In this document: positions 33,881 through 42,824 of the stretch, piece after piece | Layout: every line of letters starts with the position of its first letter | How positions within the stretch are numbered: position 1 is the first letter of the stretch | NCBI GenBank assembly: GCA_041395665.1 | Contig: JAWLAB010000005.1 | Span: forward strand, 1-64,000 | Reading direction: 5' to 3' | DNA from: Pseudomonadales bacterium | Lineage (GTDB): Bacteria > Pseudomonadota > Gammaproteobacteria > Pseudomonadales > UBA7239 | Length of the DNA stretch: 64,000 bases | Program-made: the position numbers and the translations under genes | Notes under the pieces: model-generated | What the model was told of the DNA's origin: nothing | Databases searched by the model: none | Seen by the model: only the letters and a program-made list of their open reading frames with translations

Positions 33881-34048
33881 AGGGCTTGGCTTTCTGAGCC
33901 ACTTGGTCGATACTGAACTTGCCCTTTTGACACCCCCCCCCCACAAGTCAGAAGGGTTGGGTAGCGCAAGTTATCCATAGGGTTCAGTTCCTTAAATGTT
34001 TCACTCCTTAATGGTCTTTGCCCGATTTCCTCCCCCCAGAGAGTCGGG
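33881..34048 (+). ncRNA. candidate structured small RNA
   Basis: No gene precedes the strong plus-strand terminator at 34020-34048 in this orientation, so it probably ends a small transcript. Upstream the DNA folds into one long interrupted hairpin. ACTGAAC (from 33912) pairs with GTTCAGT (to about 33988), TTGC pairs with GCAA, and CCTTTTGAC pairs with GTCAGAAGG. The loop holds a run of ten C. The 5' end and promoter are guesses. I compared it by memory with 6S, SRP RNA and tmRNA and it matches none. Confidence 0.4.
34020..34048 (+). terminator. intrinsic terminator with no upstream plus-strand gene
   Basis: GCCCGA (34020-34025) and TCGGGC (34034-34039) pair and are followed by eight T. The T run is on the plus-strand side only, so it does not serve the minus-strand creA gene. 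It is the main evidence for a plus-strand transcript here. Confidence 0.7.
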
Positions 34049-34069
34049 CTTTTTTTTATCCTTAAAAAA

Positions 34070-34537
34070 TTATTTCAACGGAATTTTTTGACCGCGAATC
34101 GCAAATGCGGTGATGGAATTTTCTGGGCTGCCTTCGATCACGCGATCGGAGTAAGTGAGATACACCAGCGTGTTGCGTTTCTCATCCACCATGCGCACCA
34201 CTTGCACATGTTTGAACACCAAAGATGCGCCTTCCTTAAAAACCGACTGCTTGTTGGGCAACGGCGAGACAAAACTGATATCTCCCACTTGCTGGCAAGT
34301 GACAGAAAAATTCGATGGGTCTTCTGCCAAACCAAACGCACCTTTAATACCACCCGTTTTTGCACGCGACACATAACAAGAAATACCGCGCACCAACGGG
34401 TCATCAAATGCTTCAACCACAATTTTGTGATCGGGTCCTATCCATTTGAATACGGTATCCACATGACCAATTTCTTCTGCGACGGCACCAAACGAAGTGC
34501 AGACCAGCAGGAACAGTAAAGCGATGCGTGATTTCAT
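34070..34537 (-). CDS. creA: CreA family protein
   Basis: The 155-residue protein has a signal peptide (about 1-20, ending GAVAEE). The mature part is typical Cre[21 protein letters not shown] near the middle and [19 protein letters not shown] near the end. CreA is a periplasmic protein of unknown function. GGAG seven bases before the ATG at 34537 decides the start. It lies downstream of tRNA-Leu on the same strand but beyond that tRNA's terminator. Confidence 0.9.
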   Translation of the reverse strand: MKSRIALLFLLVCTSFGAVAEEIGHVDTVFKWIGPDHKIVVEAFDDPLVRGISCYVSRAKTGGIKGAFGLAEDPSNFSVTCQQVGDISFVSPLPNKQSVFKEGASLVFKHVQVVRMVDEKRNTLVYLTYSDRVIEGSPENSITAFAIRGQKIPLK

Positions 34538-34594
34538 AAAAGCGCTCCAACACATTTTGTCACTAACAATGGTGGCATCATAAACGACAGGCAA

Positions 34595-34617
34595 CAAAAA
34601 ACCCGCCGAAGCGGGTT
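34595..34617 (-). terminator. terminator of tRNA-Leu
   Basis: AACCCGC-CGAA-GCGGGTT (34600-34617) is a seven-pair stem with a stable tetraloop. On the minus strand it runs into TTTTTTG, 14 bases past the tRNA 3' end. T-rich sequence on the other side could also let it act on the plus strand. Confidence 0.85.
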
Positions 34618-34630
34618 TTCAATTTTTAAT

Positions 34631-34715
34631 TGGTGCCCAGAAGAGGACTTGAACCTCCACGACCATAAGTCACTAACACCTGAAGCTAGCGCGTCTACCA
34701 TTCCGCCATCTGGGC
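34631..34715 (-). tRNA. tRNA-Leu (anticodon CAG)
   Basis: An 85-nt type II tRNA with a long variable arm begins GCCCAGATGGCGGAATGGTA and ends with encoded CCA. The anticodon loop TTCAGGT gives CAG, as in E. coli tRNA-Leu(CAG). It has its own promoter upstream and terminator downstream, so it is a single-gene unit. Confidence 0.96.
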
Positions 34716-34726
34716 TCAGGGCGCGA

Positions 34727-34755
34727 ACTGTACTGGCAGGCTTCCACACTGTCAA
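34727..34755 (-). promoter_or_regulatory. promoter of tRNA-Leu
   Basis: On the minus strand a perfect TTGACA (34750-34755) is separated by 17 bases from TACAGT (34727-34732). Transcription would start a few bases before the tRNA 5' end at 34715, with the G/C-rich discriminator TCGCGCCC. Confidence 0.8.
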
Positions 34756-34835
34756 TGTTCTATCGCTATGCACACGGCGGTCTGCAATAATCAAAACCGC
34801 GCTCAACCTCTCTCCCTCTTGCGACATATATATAG

Positions 34836-37151
34836 ATGAAAAAAACCAAGAAACCATCGAGTAAGCCTTCGCCTCGCCAACGCACGGTTAGCACCGATCC
34901 GCACTTTCGACGCGAAGCAAAAAAATACGACAACCCCATCCCCAGTCGCGAGTTTATTCTTTCTTTATTAGAGAACAGCAAAGGGCCGATGGATCACGCG
35001 GCGCTGTGCATTGCGTTGAAGCTACGCGATGAAGAACAAGTTGAAGCACTGCGCCGTCGATTGGGTGCCATGTGTCGCGATGGGCAACTGCTACAAAACC
35101 GCCGCAATGGTTTTGTGCCTGCCAAAAAAGCAGATCTCATTAAAGGATTGGTTTTAGCGCACCGCGACGGTTTTGGTTTTTTGCGCCCTGAAGACGGCGG
35201 CAAAGACATGTTTCTCAGCGCGCGCGAAATGCAAAAAGTATTTGATGGCGACACCGTGTTGGCCAGCCCGTGTAGCATCGACAAACGCGGTCGTGTTGAA
35301 GTGGCAATAGTCGAAATTTTACAACGCGCACATCATCAATTAGCGGGAAAATTAACCGAAGAAAATGGGCTGTTGTTTGTGAAGCCCGACAGCGCTCGCA
35401 TCGCTATGCAAATTATCATTCCGCCACAACATCGCAACGGTGCAAAAAACGGGCAGATGGTGGTGGTCGAAATTGAAAACTACCCTGACCATCATCACAT
35501 GGCGACGGGGCGCATTACGGAAATTTTGGGCGATCATCTCGACCCCGGCATGGAAATTCGTATCGCCGTACACAACCACGGTATTCCTTGGCAGTGGCCA
35601 GACGATGTAGAACAAGCCGCCGATGCGTTAGCGGATGTTGTATTAGCCAAAGACAAAAAGCATCGTGTGGATTTACGCCATTTGCCGCTCGTTACCATCG
35701 ACGGCGAAGACGCGCGCGATTTTGATGACGCAGTTTTCTGCGAAAAACGCAAAGGTGGCGGCTGGACGCTGTATGTCGCCATCGCCGATGTCTCGCACTA
35801 TGTTTTACCCAGCAGCCCGCTCGATCGCGAAGCCATCCATCGCGCTACTTCTGTGTATTTTCCAGGCTCGGTTGTACCGATGCTGCCGGAAAAATTATCC
35901 AACGGTTTGTGTTCGCTGAACCCGCATGTTGATCGCCTGTGCATGGTGTGTGAAATGAACATCAGCGCCAGCGGCCGTACCAGCAGCTACCGTTTTTACG
36001 AAGGCCTGATGAACTCGCAAGCGCGATTCACTTACACCACGGTTGCTCAAATCATCGACGAAAAAGATAAAAGTCACAGCGCGATACGCGAACAACACGC
36101 GGCGCTAGTACCTCACCTTGATCAACTCTATCTTCTTTATAAAGCTTTGCGTGGCGCGCGTGACATTCGCGGTGCGATTGATTTTGAAACACAAGAAACC
36201 CGTATTCTTTTTAGCGATGATAAAAAAATCGACAGCATCATCCCTGTTGTGCGCAACGAAGCACACAAGTTAATTGAAGAATGTATGCTGGCAGCAAACA
36301 CTTGCGCGGCATCATTTTTAGACAAACAAAAAGTCCCTGCACTGTTCCGCGTGCACGAAGGGCCTAGCGAAGAAAAGCTCAAAGGTCTGCGCGCTTTTCT
36401 CAGTGGTTTAGGGCTTTCACTCGGTGGTGGCGACAAACCCAAGCCCGCTGATTACCAAGCACTGCTCGGCGCAGTGGCTGAGCGCAACGACGCGCATTTG
36501 ATTCAAACCATGCTGCTGCGCTCCATGAGCCAAGCGGTGTATCAGCCGGATAATGTTGGGCATTTTGGCTTGGGTTACGACAGCTACACACACTTCACTT
36601 CCCCGATTCGTCGCTACCCTGATTTATTGGTGCATCGCGCGATTCGTTATCTCATTCGCAACCGCCGCGAATTAAAAACCGTGCATTGCGTAGAAACTGC
36701 GCCCGCGCTGCCACAGAAAAAAATCTATCCGTACGACGATGCCGCTATGGATGCACTCGGCATGCAATGTTCTGCTTATGAACGGCGTGCCGATGAAGCA
36801 TCGCGTGATGTCGTGGCTTGGCTCAAATGTGAATATCTGCTTGAGCATGTGGGCGATAGTTTTGAAGGTGTTATCAATGCTGTCACTAGCTTTGGCTTAT
36901 TCGTCGAGCTGAAAGATATTTATATCGAAGGTCTTGTGCATGTCACCATGCTCAAACGCGATTACTACCGCTACGATGCCGACAACCAACGCTTAGTTGG
37001 CGAACGCAGTGGCGAAATTTATCGTTTGGGTGATAGCGTCAATGTGCGCGTAGTACGCGTCAATTTAGACGACAGAAAAATCGACCTCGAATTGCTGGAC
37101 ATCATTAGCAGCACCGCAAAAAAACGCAAAAAAGGCAGCAAGAAAGTATGA
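34836..37151 (+). CDS. rnr: exoribonuclease R
   Basis: The 771-residue 3'-to-5' RNase II-family enzyme degrades structured RNA. An N-terminal basic and helix-turn-helix part (about 1-90) is followed by cold-shock domains. The catalytic RNB domain carries the metal-binding Asp cluster DGEDARDFDDAVF (about 289-301). A C-terminal S1 domain (about 670-755) and a Lys-rich tail complete it. An in-frame TAG lies directly before the ATG, so the start is fixed, yet no Shine-Dalgarno is visible; ATATATATAG occupies that place. rlmB overlaps its end (ATGA), the usual rnr-rlmB pair. Confidence 0.95.
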   Translation: MKKTKKPSSKPSPRQRTVSTDPHFRREAKKYDNPIPSREFILSLLENSKGPMDHAALCIALKLRDEEQVEALRRRLGAMCRDGQLLQNRRNGFVPAKKADLIKGLVLAHRDGFGFLRPEDGGKDMFLSAREMQKVFDGDTVLASPCSIDKRGRVEVAIVEILQRAHHQLAGKLTEENGLLFVKPDSARIAMQIIIPPQHRNGAKNGQMVVVEIENYPDHHHMATGRITEILGDHLDPGMEIRIAVHNHGIPWQWPDDVEQAADALADVVLAKDKKHRVDLRHLPLVTIDGEDARDFDDAVFCEKRKGGGWTLYVAIADVSHYVLPSSPLDREAIHRATSVYFPGSVVPMLPEKLSNGLCSLNPHVDRLCMVCEMNISASGRTSSYRFYEGLMNSQARFTYTTVAQIIDEKDKSHSAIREQHAALVPHLDQLYLLYKALRGARDIRGAIDFETQETRILFSDDKKIDSIIPVVRNEAHKLIEECMLAANTCAASFLDKQKVPALFRVHEGPSEEKLKGLRAFLSGLGLSLGGGDKPKPADYQALLGAVAERNDAHLIQTMLLRSMSQAVYQPDNVGHFGLGYDSYTHFTSPIRRYPDLLVHRAIRYLIRNRRELKTVHCVETAPALPQKKIYPYDDAAMDALGMQCSAYERRADEASRDVVAWLKCEYLLEHVGDSFEGVINAVTSFGLFVELKDIYIEGLVHVTMLKRDYYRYDADNQRLVGERSGEIYRLGDSVNVRVVRVNLDDRKIDLELLDIISSTAKKRKKGSKKV

Positions 37152-37888
37152 GTCAGCATGAGTGGATACACGGCATACACAGCGTCGCTGCCGTTCTAAA
37201 ATCGCAGCCACAGCGTTTGCTGCGCATCTATGTGCAACAAGGTCGGCAAGATGATCGCATTCAAAAGCTGATCGATGCGGCACAGCGCAACGCCATCGAA
37301 ATTATTCGTGAGTCGCGTAAAGAGTTGGATAAACGCGCTGACGGCAATCATCAAGGCATCATTGCTGAATGCCAGCCAGGGGAGCAGTACGACGAAGATT
37401 TTTTGCCGACACTCATCGCACAACACGGCAAACAATTATTGCTGCTGGTGTTGGATGGCGTCACCGACCCCCACAACCTCGGTGCCTGCATTCGTACCGC
37501 CGAAGCCGCTGGCGTGCATGCGGTGATTGTGCCGCGCGATAACTCTGCCGGTATGAACAGCACCGTGCGTAAGGTTGCCGCAGGAGCCGCTGATTTGCTG
37601 CCACTCGTTGTTGTTACTAACTTGGCGAGAACACTCAAACAACTACAGCAAGACGGGCTGTGGATTATCGGTGCAGCAGGCGAGGCCACTGCATCACTTT
37701 ATAAAACCAAGCTATCGCTACCACTTGCTTTTGTGATGGGTGCAGAAGGCAACGGTATGCGTCGTTTAACCAAAGAACACTGCGACGAATTGATCGCTAT
37801 TCCTATGCAAGGCGAAACCAGCAGCTTGAATGTTTCTGTGGCAACTGGCGTGTGTTTGTTTGAAGTGCTGCGACAGAATAAAAAATAA
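37148..37888 (+). CDS. rlmB: 23S rRNA (guanosine-2251-2'-O)-methyltransferase
   Basis: The 246-residue SPOUT methyltransferase has an N-terminal substrate-binding domain (about 1-75) and SPOUT motifs DPHNLGACIRTAEAAG, FVMGAEGNGMRRL and IPMQGETSSLNVSVATG. It methylates G2251 in the P loop of 23S rRNA. It overlaps rnr by four bases and is therefore translationally coupled. Confidence 0.95.
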   Translation: MSQHEWIHGIHSVAAVLKSQPQRLLRIYVQQGRQDDRIQKLIDAAQRNAIEIIRESRKELDKRADGNHQGIIAECQPGEQYDEDFLPTLIAQHGKQLLLLVLDGVTDPHNLGACIRTAEAAGVHAVIVPRDNSAGMNSTVRKVAAGAADLLPLVVVTNLARTLKQLQQDGLWIIGAAGEATASLYKTKLSLPLAFVMGAEGNGMRRLTKEHCDELIAIPMQGETSSLNVSVATGVCLFEVLRQNKK

Positions 37889-37889
37889 T

Positions 37890-38951
37890 ATGCTGCGATT
37901 GATTCGATATTTTAGAGCGAAACCTACTCGTATTATCCATGCCACTATTTTATTAGGCATTGTAGTCTTTTTAGCCATCAACGCTAAAAATTTTATTTTT
38001 GGCATGGAGATGTTTGCCAAAATTGTTAACGATCCCGATCACAGAATGCAGTTGGGTGACAAACATTTTAACGGGCTAAACAGCGATGCCATTCGCTCTA
38101 TCCATGAAGCCCGTGATATTAAAGACAGCGACTTCAACATCATTTTTCTTGGCGACTCCTTTATATACGGCTTCTTGCTCAACCGAGAACAATCACCCCC
38201 CTCTCAATTAGAAAATATTTTACGCAAGCACTACAACCGTGATGACATCAATGTCATCAACTTTGGCTGGACATCCAGCTCACCCTATTTAGATCTTCGG
38301 CTACTGAAAGAAATGGGAGAAAAATACAAGCCTGATTTAGTGCTACTCGCCGTCGATATGAGCGACTACAGAGACGAATGGTTCTATAAATCAATATTAG
38401 AGCGGCGCGGGGTTTATCAATTTATTGCGCGCTTTCCAAGAATCAGTTTCTTCATAAAAAAATCACTGGAAACACTAGAGCCATGGATCAACTGGCATGC
38501 CAAAATTTTCGGATACTCTGGGCAAGGCGGCTACTTTGTTGCCAAGCAACCCATGGAAGCATCACTCAATTTATTCGATGATATTTTTGATACGCTTTTA
38601 CAAATTAATGACTACAGCACCAATACTTTGCACGCACCATTGATTGTTTTTATGCCGCCGCGACACTGGCAGTACACAGACAACGAGTCTCCAGATTCTT
38701 GGGAAAATGGCAGTTTTGATGCTCTTGGCCCTTACGCACTAGAAAACTATCGCTACTTTGCCATGCGCCAAAAAGAAACACCATACCCGCTGTTTACTTT
38801 ACTCGATGAGTTCCGCTCCACCACTCAGCGCCCACTCACTTTTCGTGTGGATTCACATTGGAATAAGCACGGCGCTAAGTTTTTTGCTGAAAATGTGAGC
38901 GAAAAAATCTATCCAATTTTGGATAAAAGTCTACTGAATCAACAAGAATAA
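37890..38951 (+). CDS. membrane-anchored SGNH-hydrolase-like protein
   Basis: The 353-residue protein has an N-terminal transmembrane segment (about 15-32) after a basic stretch. The remainder should be periplasmic. SGNH/GDSL motifs are visible: FLGDSFIYGF (block I Ser in GDS) and FRVDSHWNKHG near the C-terminus (block V Asp-x-x-His). Such folds act as esterases or O-acetyltransferase partners (AlgJ/AlgX-like). No polysaccharide genes adjoin it, and the substrate is unknown. It starts two bases after rlmB and is probably co-transcribed. Confidence 0.65.
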   Translation: MLRLIRYFRAKPTRIIHATILLGIVVFLAINAKNFIFGMEMFAKIVNDPDHRMQLGDKHFNGLNSDAIRSIHEARDIKDSDFNIIFLGDSFIYGFLLNREQSPPSQLENILRKHYNRDDINVINFGWTSSSPYLDLRLLKEMGEKYKPDLVLLAVDMSDYRDEWFYKSILERRGVYQFIARFPRISFFIKKSLETLEPWINWHAKIFGYSGQGGYFVAKQPMEASLNLFDDIFDTLLQINDYSTNTLHAPLIVFMPPRHWQYTDNESPDSWENGSFDALGPYALENYRYFAMRQKETPYPLFTLLDEFRSTTQRPLTFRVDSHWNKHGAKFFAENVSEKIYPILDKSLLNQQE

Positions 38952-38981
38952 GCGACTGCCACTAAAGAAGCAGGCAGCACC

Positions 38982-39701
38982 TTAGAAGAAGGTGCGCTTA
39001 AAAATATTGTGCGAATGCGCAATTTTTTTCACATAGTCCTGCGTTTCAGGGAATGGCGGGATACCGTTGTACTTCACCACATTGTTTTCGCCTGCGTTAT
39101 AGGCAGCAACAACAAACGGTAAGTTGCCTGGAAACAGTGTTTTGAGATAAGCCAAGTGGCGCACGCCTGCATCAATATTTCGCTGCGGATTATAAATTTG
39201 CTGCATACCTAAAGAGTACTGCCCTGCTGTGCTTGGCATTAACTGCATCAAGCCACGAGCGCCTGCGTGCGACACCGCTTCAGGATCGAAATTAGATTCC
39301 ACTTGTATAACGGCTTTGACTAACGCGGCTTCAACACCGTATTTTGCTGCCGAAGTACGAATGTAATCATCGTACAGCGATGAATTTACCCATTTTCTTT
39401 TATAGCTGGAGCTACTCGCCCACATAGGCCAATCAGCGGCCGTGCGCCCTTTGCGCCCCATAAATTTACTGACGCCTTCTACATTTTTATCCTGACCAAT
39501 CAGCTTGTAGGCGTAATCGTAACGAGGAACATTCGTCACCAATTTTTCGCCATTAGGCCCGCGATACACATAGTAATTGGCATCAGCCAACGGCGCGGCT
39601 AACAAAGTCGTTAGCGCAATTACGGAGCGAAACAACACGCGCTTGGGCTGTGATTTTGGTTGTGAAATAGCAATATTCTGAGTTGTATTTATTGTTTGCA
39701 T
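38982..39701 (-). CDS. soluble/periplasmic lytic transglycosylase (SLT domain)
   Basis: The 239-residue protein has an N-terminal basic region and hydrophobic segment (about 20-40, ending in ADA). A small DUF4124-like region with YVYRGPNGEKLVTN follows, then an SLT domain with catalytic Glu135 in VIQVESNFDP and GARGLMQLMP, and AAYNAGENNV. It cleaves peptidoglycan to 1,6-anhydromuramic products. The signal peptide is unusually long at its N-terminal side; an internal start is possible but no better ATG exists. Confidence 0.85.
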   Translation of the reverse strand: MQTINTTQNIAISQPKSQPKRVLFRSVIALTTLLAAPLADANYYVYRGPNGEKLVTNVPRYDYAYKLIGQDKNVEGVSKFMGRKGRTAADWPMWASSSSYKRKWVNSSLYDDYIRTSAAKYGVEAALVKAVIQVESNFDPEAVSHAGARGLMQLMPSTAGQYSLGMQQIYNPQRNIDAGVRHLAYLKTLFPGNLPFVVAAYNAGENNVVKYNGIPPFPETQDYVKKIAHSHNIFKRTFF

Positions 39702-39776
39702 AGCTCGTCTTTTCTACATGGCATTTATTATCTGCGTGATAGGATAATCAGCTCATCCATCACACCAAGTCATCAA

Positions 39777-41527
39777 ATGTCAAACCTTGAACAGGCCACC
39801 GGCCTTATTCTTACCGGCTTTAGTCGCTATTTTCAATGCTTTCAGTTGATGACGCAGGGCGCTCGCGGGCTATTTGAGAAGGCTCGCTGGGCCGACGCAC
39901 AGGATATATCCAAGCAACGCATTGATTTATATAAGGAAATTATTGAAGAAATCTCTCGCGAGCTACAGGAGCTCCTTAAAGAGCAATGTGCGGATATTTC
40001 TTTTTGGCAGGCACTAAAACCAGTTTTTCGCCAGCAAATTAGCTCGCTCGACAACCAAGAGCTATTGGAAACCTTTTACAACTCTGTCTGTTGCTACTTG
40101 TTTGGGCACGCACATGTCGATGAACACATGATGTTTGTTGCTGGCGACCCCAATCGTTCGCTAGGCCAAACCGATGATAGCTTGCTCAATCGCTATTCCA
40201 TCGGCAGCAGCATTCGTGCACTGATTTATCGCATCCTGTCCGATTACCAACTCAATATCAGCATGGAAAACACTGAGCGCGATGTGCGCAATATCGTGTT
40301 AGCTATCAAAGAACGCGTTTTACCGAACATGAAAACAGAGCGCAGCAACATTACGGTTGAGGTGCTTAAATCCGTGTTTTATCGCAATAAAGGCGCCTAT
40401 TTAGTCGGGCGTATTTACAGCAGCGACCGCCAGCAAATGCCATTTGTTATTCCTTTGATTAATAACGAACGCGGCGCAATGTTTGTTGATACCGCTATTT
40501 TTGATACTGACGATGTCAGCATCATTTTCTCTTTTACGCGCTCTTACTTTATGGTGGACACTCCGATCCCAGGGCAAATTGTCGCTTTCTTAAAACAATT
40601 AATGCCTAACAAAGAAATTGCCGAGCTTTACAACGCTATCGGGCAAAACAAACATGGAAAAACAGAATTTTATCGTAGCTTCCTTAAACACTTACAAAGC
40701 TCCGATGACCAATTTGTCATTGCCCCTGGCATTAAAGGCATGGTGATGTCTGTATTTACACTGCCTTCTTACGGCATTGTTTTCAAAATCATTAAAGATA
40801 AATTTGATCCACCCAAAGAAATGAGCCACGAAACTGTGCGTGAAAAATACCGCTTAGTATCTCGGCACGACCGCGTTGGCCGCATGGCAGACACGCAAGA
40901 ATTCAGCCACTTTCGTTTCCCACTGAATCGCTTTTCCGATGAGCTGCTCGCAGAACTCAACAAAGTAGTTCCTCGCAAATCACCCTAGAAAACGACGAGA
41001 TTGTTATCAACCATCTATACACTGAAAGAAAAATGATACCGCTCAATCTGTATTTACACGATGCGACAGATGAGCAAATTGAAGAAGCAATGGATGAATA
41101 CGGCAATGCCATCAAACAAATCGCCGCTGCCAATATATTTCCGGGCGACATGCTGCTTAAAAACTTTGGCGTTACTCGACACGGCCGCGTTGTGTTTTAT
41201 GATTACGATGAAATTTGTTTTTTGACGGAATGCGTGTTCCGCGAAATTCCTGAACCGCAAACAGAAGAACAAGAAATGGCTTCAAGCCCTTGGTACCATG
41301 TGGGACCTTTTGATGTTTTTCCCGAAGAATTCCGCCTATTTTTTACCGGCAACCCTAAAGCCAAACGCGCTTTCGAGAAATACCACAGCGATCTTTACCA
41401 TGTGGATTTCTGGCGACAAATGCAAGACCGCATCGCGCATGGCAGCGTAGAAGATATTTTTCCTTATCGCCGTAAAAAACGCTTCACGCGCGAACTGCCA
41501 CAAATTCGTTTCGACAATATCCAATGA
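39777..41527 (+). CDS. aceK: isocitrate dehydrogenase kinase/phosphatase, frame interrupted
   Basis: AceK switches isocitrate dehydrogenase on and off at the branch between the TCA cycle and the glyoxylate bypass. The first part (39777-40988) starts [11 protein letters not shown] and includes [22 protein letters not shown], typical AceK. The second part (about 40974-41527) contains [15 protein letters not shown] and the [17 protein letters not shown] block. They are in different frames. Adding one base in CCTCGC near 40973 gives [19 protein letters not shown], matching the family (VPSQIE...), and a total of about 583 residues, normal for AceK. A sequencing deletion is the simplest explanation. 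maf overlaps its stop. Confidence 0.92.
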
Positions 41528-42120
41528 AAACACTGGTACTGGCTTCATCCTCTCCTTATCGCAAAGCGCAGCTGCAAACACTGGGGTTGCCGTTTGTCTG
41601 CGCAAGCCCTGATATCGACGAATCCGCTCATCCGCATGAAACAGCCATATCACTGGCAGAACGCTTGGCCGTAGAAAAAGCGCGTGCGATTGCTATGCAA
41701 TTTCCAAAAGCTTTAATTATCGGCGCCGATCAAACACTCGCCTTTGAAACGCAAATTCTCGGCAAGCCCGGAAATTATGATGCAGCCGTACAACAACTAC
41801 AGATGCTGAGCGGAAAAACCGTTGTGCTTTACAGTGCACTTGCACTGTTTGATGCAGAAAACAATCAACTACAACAAGCGGTGATACCGACGACTGTTCG
41901 CTACCGCCAACTCAGCGCAGCACAAATTGCTTTTTATCTACAAAAAGACACGCCGTTTGATTGCGCAGGCAGCTGCAAAAGCGAATCACTGGGCATTGCT
42001 TTGTTGGAATCCGTGCGTAGTGAAGATCACAGCGCGCTGGTGGGATTGCCGTTGATAGCACTCACCACCATGCTCAATCAGGTGGGTTTTTCTCCATTAC
42101 AGGCACACGAAGAAAACTAA
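41524..42120 (+). CDS. Maf/YceF-like nucleoside triphosphate pyrophosphatase
   Basis: The 198-residue protein has the Maf motifs [16 protein letters not shown] at the N-terminus, [14 protein letters not shown] and GKPG. Maf proteins hydrolyse non-canonical or modified nucleotides; the LASSSPYR signature suggests the YceF branch (m7GTP). It overlaps aceK by four bases (ATGA) and converges on the LOG gene with a four-base overlap. Confidence 0.88.
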   Translation: MKTLVLASSSPYRKAQLQTLGLPFVCASPDIDESAHPHETAISLAERLAVEKARAIAMQFPKALIIGADQTLAFETQILGKPGNYDAAVQQLQMLSGKTVVLYSALALFDAENNQLQQAVIPTTVRYRQLSAAQIAFYLQKDTPFDCAGSCKSESLGIALLESVRSEDHSALVGLPLIALTTMLNQVGFSPLQAHEEN

Positions 42121-42779
42121 AACCCACCACCAACAAGATCAGGGTACGCGTGGTGACGATCAACAATAATTTTTGCTGCCTCATCTGCAGAATCAACAAT
42201 TTGAATTAAATCCAAATCTTCTTTAGAGATGCAGCCCGATGCCAACATGGTGTCATGCAACCAATTGAGAAGACCGCACCAAAAATCTCGCCCCACCAAT
42301 ACGATAGGAAATTTATCCACTTTTTTTGTTTGAACGAGAGTCAGCGCTTCAAATAATTCATCCATGGTGCCGAAACCACCGGGGTAAATTGCAAAACCGA
42401 CCGTGTGCTTTACGAACATCATTTTGCGCACAAAAAAGTAACGAAAATTCATTGAAATGGTTTGATATTCGTTGGCGCCTTGCTCATGCGGCAATTCAAT
42501 ATTCAAACCGATAGAACTACCGCCCTGTTGGTATGCACCACGATTCGCCGCCTCCATAATACCGGGGCCACCACCCGTAATAACGGCCAAGCCTGCTTCC
42601 GCCAATAGCTGCCCTAAACGGCAGCTGTCTTGGTAATAAGGATCTGTCTCCGGTAAACGCGCACTGCCAAAAACAGTGACAGCAGGCCCCAAACCGGTGA
42701 GGTGTTCAATGCCATCTACTAGCTCCGCTTGGATACGCATCACGCGCCAAGCCTCCATCATTTTTGCACTATCCACCAC
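42117..42779 (-). CDS. LOG family protein (TIGR00730, Rossmann-fold nucleotide-binding)
   Basis: The 220-residue protein has the LOG motifs GGGPGIMEAANRGA and YPGGFGTMDELFEALT (PGGxGTxxE). Family members are cytokinin-riboside monophosphate phosphoribohydrolases or related nucleotide 5'-monophosphate nucleosidases; the bacterial role is usually nucleotide turnover. The start is a GTG at 42779 with GGGAG upstream. An ATG 18 bases later is an alternative. Confidence 0.85.
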   Translation of the reverse strand: MVDSAKMMEAWRVMRIQAELVDGIEHLTGLGPAVTVFGSARLPETDPYYQDSCRLGQLLAEAGLAVITGGGPGIMEAANRGAYQQGGSSIGLNIELPHEQGANEYQTISMNFRYFFVRKMMFVKHTVGFAIYPGGFGTMDELFEALTLVQTKKVDKFPIVLVGRDFWCGLLNWLHDTMLASGCISKEDLDLIQIVDSADEAAKIIVDRHHAYPDLVGGGF

Positions 42780-42824
42780 GACTCTCCCGAACTGACAGGC
42801 AACACATTGTGCTGTCAGCTTACT

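Noticed and set aside
33971..33979. DnaA box near serA (TTATCCATA)
   Set aside because: One mismatch to consensus, isolated, and inside the folded candidate RNA; too weak to support.
33881..34048. 6S RNA (ssrS)
   Set aside because: Although near serA as in E. coli, the sequence lacks recognisable 6S blocks and the closing stem, and zapA and fau are absent.
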